IMG/VR virus record: IMGVR_UViG_3300009011_000025
Location: 1-41,351 of that record
DNA: 41,351 nucleotides
Reading direction: 5' to 3' (one strand)
Origin: a virus
The translations under genes were made by a program, and so were the position numbers. Shown here one piece after another: positions 39,601-41,351 of this stretch (position 1 is its first letter; the number at the start of each line of letters is the position of its first letter). The notes below the pieces were generated by a model. It searched no databases. It was not told the DNA's origin and worked only from the letters and a program-made list of their open reading frames with translations.

Positions 39601-39687
39601 ATGTCTATCACTGAAAAGCAATTGCTGCAGATCCTCACGAACGCCGGCAAGCAAGCCGGCGTTTTTGCGTCTGGAGAAAGGTTATGA
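39601..39687 (+). pseudogene. N-terminal remnant of a GH19-type endolysin gene
   Basis: A 28-codon frame (MSITEKQLLQILTNAGKQAGVFASGERL). The first 22 residues match the usual beginning of Pseudomonas phage GH19 (chitinase-like) endolysins, of the form ITEQQLLQILPNA..AGVF. It stops with an ATGA overlap onto the SleB hydrolase start, so it now acts, at most, as a leader peptide. The rest of the GH19 gene is gone and is replaced by the hydrolase. Confidence 0.7.
39641..39666 (+). terminator. Terminator-like hairpin within the endolysin remnant
   Basis: Stem ACGCCGGC/GCCGGCGT, 6-nt loop, then TTTTTG. It lies inside the 28-codon frame, 18 nt before the hydrolase ATG. It could end transcripts that escape from the SGNH region or attenuate the lysis genes. 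It may only be a by-product of the codons for NAGKQAGVF. Confidence 0.45.
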
Positions 39688-40109
39688 TTGCAACCGATAA
39701 AGACCGCGACATCCTCGCGCGCACGCTGTGGGGAGAGGCTCGCGGGGAAAGCCTCGCAGGTCAGATCGCTGTGGCCTGGACGATCCGCAACCGCGTGAAC
39801 GATGGCAAGGACAAGTCGTGGTGGGGCGAGGGTTACGCCGGCGTCTGCCAGAAGCCGTACCAGTTCAGCTGCTGGAACAGGAACGACCCGAACTTTGCTT
39901 ACCTGAGTGGCGCGAAGCCTATCCCATTCCGCGAGTTTGCCCAGGCTCAGATCGCCGCTGAGCAGGTGATGGCCGGCAAAGTGCCTGATCCCACTGGGGG
40001 TGCCACGCACTACTACGCGATCACCATGCCGAATCCACCAGTCTGGGCGAGGGGTGCCAAGCAAACGCTGAAGCTCGGTCGACACGTCTTCTTCAAGGAT
40101 GTGCCATGA
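39684..40109 (+). CDS. Cell wall hydrolase, SleB-type endolysin
   Basis: A 141-residue Hydrolase_2 (SleB) family enzyme: DILARTLWGEARGESLAGQIAVAWTIRNRV with the catalytic Glu in WGEARGE, then CQKPYQFSCW and ATHYYAITMPNPPVWARG. It should cut peptidoglycan glycan strands. There is no signal peptide, so it needs a holin, here encoded 20 kb away. Its start is coupled to the GH19 remnant. Confidence 0.9.
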   Translation: MIATDKDRDILARTLWGEARGESLAGQIAVAWTIRNRVNDGKDKSWWGEGYAGVCQKPYQFSCWNRNDPNFAYLSGAKPIPFREFAQAQIAAEQVMAGKVPDPTGGATHYYAITMPNPPVWARGAKQTLKLGRHVFFKDVP

Positions 40110-40618
40110 GCCCAGCATCGCTGAAGTTTGCACTAGCCGGAGTGCTGGTGCTGTTGCTGATCGCCGCAGGCGCGGTGTGGAAGGTTCAGGACTGGCGCTA
40201 CGGAAAGCAGCTGACCGAGCAGGCCGGTACCCATCAGGCCGACCTAACCAACATCAGCGATGCAGCTGCCGCTCAGGTGCGCGCTGATCAAGACAAGCGT
40301 CTGGCGCTCGAGCGGCGGCTGTCGACCAGCGAACAAACCCACTACAAGGAACTGAGCGATGCTCAACGCAATCAAGCCCGCTTGCGCGATCGCCTTGCTA
40401 CTTCTGATTTGCGGCTGTCAGTCCTCATTGCCGAGAATCCAGCCGGTGGCTGTTCAGTGCCAGCCAATACCGAAGCCGGCGGCATGGTTCATGGAGGAGC
40501 GCGCGCCCGACTTGACCCAGCGCATGCTCAACGAATTGTCGCCATCACCGATGCCGGTGACCAAGGACTAATCGCGTTGGCCGCATGCCAGGCTTACGTG
40601 AGGGAGGTGTCTCGCTGA
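40106..40618 (+). CDS. Inner-membrane spanin (Rz-like)
   Basis: A 170-residue protein with an N-terminal membrane anchor (LKFALAGVLVLLLIAAGAVW, about 6-25) and a long coiled coil in the periplasm (about 30-115). Start overlaps the hydrolase stop (ATGA). The o-spanin is nested in another frame inside it. The two join to fuse inner and outer membrane at lysis. Confidence 0.9.
   Translation: MSPASLKFALAGVLVLLLIAAGAVWKVQDWRYGKQLTEQAGTHQADLTNISDAAAAQVRADQDKRLALERRLSTSEQTHYKELSDAQRNQARLRDRLATSDLRLSVLIAENPAGGCSVPANTEAGGMVHGGARARLDPAHAQRIVAITDAGDQGLIALAACQAYVREVSR
40359..40571 (+). CDS. Outer-membrane spanin lipoprotein (Rz1-like), nested
   Basis: A 70-residue lipoprotein inside the Rz-like gene in the +1 frame. 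The signal ends in the lipobox LICGC with Cys20, followed by a Pro-rich tail (SLPRIQPVAVQCQPIPKPAAW), as in Rz1. Fully embedded arrangement as in lambda. Confidence 0.9.
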   Translation: MLNAIKPACAIALLLLICGCQSSLPRIQPVAVQCQPIPKPAAWFMEERAPDLTQRMLNELSPSPMPVTKD

Positions 40619-40983
40619 TGGGGGAAAGGGCTATCGAACGGTTTCTCGCCGGTGAGCTCGCGGAGCCTGAGGGTGAGTTCGCTAATGTGTCTGCTGTTGG
40701 CCATCAGTTCCCAGTTGCTTTTCGTCTCAATATCAGTGGCTCTACGGTTTGAATCTGCGAGCTCTGTCTTAGCCTTGGCCAATTCGGTCCGCAACTGGTC
40801 CCTCTCCCTGGATACGTCCGCATGCATTTGCACCAGGCCGAAGACGTCCTCCCTTGCCTTGCGCATTTGCAGGGTGAGTTCCTGAATTTCGTTCTCGTAC
40901 GTGCGCAGGAAGTAACGGCAGGTCTCAAGCTCAGTCGGGCAGCCAAGCCAATCGCTGGTGTCTTCTATGTCGAGTGGGTCCAT
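40594..40983 (-). CDS. Coiled-coil hypothetical protein, possibly SOS-regulated
   Basis: A 129-residue protein starting MDPLDI. Residues about 30-115 are an almost unbroken coiled coil (ENEIQELTLQMRKAREDVFGLVQMHADVSRERDQLRTELAKAKTEL). There is no signal peptide. It lies alone on the minus strand at the right end, 25 nt overlapping the spanin end. A LexA-like box is 19 nt before its ATG, so it may rise on DNA damage. No family is recognised. Confidence 0.75.
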   Translation of the reverse strand: MDPLDIEDTSDWLGCPTELETCRYFLRTYENEIQELTLQMRKAREDVFGLVQMHADVSRERDQLRTELAKAKTELADSNRRATDIETKSNWELMANSRHISELTLRLRELTGEKPFDSPFPHQRDTSLT

Positions 40984-41001
40984 GGTGATGCCTTATCGGT
41001 A

Positions 41002-41017
41002 CTGTTCGGATATACAG
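41002..41017 (-). promoter_or_regulatory. LexA (SOS) box candidate
   Basis: CTGTTCGGATATACAG fits the Pseudomonas LexA consensus CTG-N10-CAG (CTGTATA...TACAG), with CTGT and ACAG ends. It lies 19 nt upstream of the minus-strand coiled-coil gene, where a repressor would block its promoter. Confidence 0.7.
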
Positions 41018-41111
41018 TAATTCAGACGCAAGAATCGGGCGAGGGTGAAACGACGAGCTGTAGGGTTGTGGGTGGTGTGCGGTCGGCAGGACGCCGTAGA
41101 GATGGGCGCTA

Positions 41112-41127
41112 CTGTAGGAATATACAA
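41112..41127. promoter_or_regulatory. Degenerate LexA-like box
   Basis: CTGTAGGAATATACAA is one base from CTG-N10-CAG. It is 95 nt further from the coiled-coil gene, in the non-coding stretch 41018-41228, which contains no gene I can support and otherwise probably carries integrase arm sites. Confidence 0.4.
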
Positions 41128-41228
41128 CGCTAAGTTATTGATTCTTATAGGGCGATGTGGCGGTTTTGCACCATACATAAAACTATACTTTTCTCTTATA
41201 GATCATATGGTTGAATTGGTTTAGGGGT

Positions 41229-41277
41229 CACCTTGACATGGTGGGGGTCGTTGGTTCGAGTCCAATCGCGCCTACCA
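41229..41277 (+). pseudogene. Displaced tRNA-Val 3' fragment
   Basis: The 49 nt from the anticodon arm to CCA, cut off from the D arm and promoter by the prophage. Not functional as a tRNA. Confidence 0.9.
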
Positions 41278-41307
41278 AACAAAATCCGCTCTGCTGGGCG
41301 GTCTAGA
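41229..41307. repeat. attR, 79-nt direct repeat
   Basis: Exact copy of 45-123. It is host-derived here: the displaced 3' part of the original tRNA-Val plus 30 nt beyond. Past 41307 the sequence is host. Confidence 0.95.
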
Positions 41308-41308
41308 A

Positions 41309-41336
41309 GGGCTCACCGAAAGGTGGGCCCTTTTTT
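41309..41336 (+). terminator. Host tRNA-Val terminator
   Basis: Stem GGGCTCACC/GGTGGGCCC with GAAA loop and TTTTTT. This is the original terminator of the host tRNA gene, now 41 kb away from it. Confidence 0.85.
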
Positions 41337-41351
41337 GTTGCTTGCGTTTTG

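Larger units (their letters stand above)
45..41307. mobile_element. Complete prophage integrated in tRNA-Val
   Basis: The element is bounded by a perfect 79-nt direct repeat that contains the 3' part of tRNA-Val. It carries every module of a temperate tailed phage: integration, repressor and Cro, replication, antitermination, packaging, head, contractile tail, lysis. Packaging and portal genes are lambda-like, while tail and baseplate genes follow the Mu order. I see no disrupted essential gene, so it may be inducible. That is inference from gene content; the one clear relic is a 28-codon endolysin start at 39601. Confidence 0.95.

Noticed and set aside
40993-41178. 61-codon minus-strand frame before attR
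   Set aside because: No ribosome site, odd composition, and it covers the LexA-like boxes and likely integrase arm sites.
1-41351. CRISPR arrays or insertion sequences
   Set aside because: I saw no regularly spaced repeat series and no transposase gene; the repeats found are att, TR/VR and origin-type.

Overview
The window is one complete prophage with a few bases of host DNA on each side. A tRNA-Val (anticodon GAC) gene stands at the left edge. The 79 bases that start in its anticodon arm and run past its 3' end (45-123) recur exactly at 41229-41307. These two copies are attL and attR, so the element is about 41.2 kb. The tRNA, the gene families and the codon use suggest a Pseudomonas host, probably of the fluorescens group. 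The host is inferred; no chromosomal gene is present to prove it.

The left arm (about 0.2-12.8 kb) lies almost entirely on the minus strand and is lysogeny and accessory DNA. It holds integrase and a probable excisionase, a DNA methyltransferase, a chain of small genes joined by ATGA overlaps, a TerB-like protein, two tandem LuxR-type HTH proteins and a self-cleaving CI-type repressor. Inside it (5.16-8.25 kb) is a complete diversity-generating retroelement (DGR). It consists of a reverse transcriptase, an Avd-type accessory protein, a 101-nt template repeat, and two target genes that each end in a 101-nt variable repeat. VR1 differs from the template at 10 positions and VR2 at 13, and every difference falls on a template adenine. 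This is the most notable system in the window.

The early rightward arm (12.9-18.8 kb) starts at a divergent repressor/Cro region. It continues with a Rha/KilAC antirepressor-like protein, lambda O- and P-type replication proteins (with palindromic repeats inside the O gene that look like an origin), a VRR-NUC nuclease, a second full-length tyrosine recombinase and a Q-type antiterminator. Terminators after Q mark the entry to the late region.

The late region (19-40.6 kb) carries holin-like proteins and a probable cos site. Packaging and head genes follow: Nu1, GpA-type terminase, gpW, lambda-type portal, a protease-capsid fusion, DUF2190 and a head-tail joining protein. The contractile tail and baseplate are Mu-like: sheath, tube, chaperones with a -1 slippery site, tape measure, gpN, gpP, gp45, gp46, gp47 and gp48. 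A tail fibre, an inserted SGNH hydrolase gene on the opposite strand, a relic of a GH19 endolysin, an SleB-type hydrolase and nested spanins complete it. So the phage has a lambda-like head and a Mu-like contractile tail. A coiled-coil gene behind a LexA-box-like palindrome sits next to attR.

The DGR targets are not in the tail module. They are in the arm most likely to be transcribed in the lysogen, so the diversified proteins may act in lysogens rather than as tail-tip adhesins. That role is inference.
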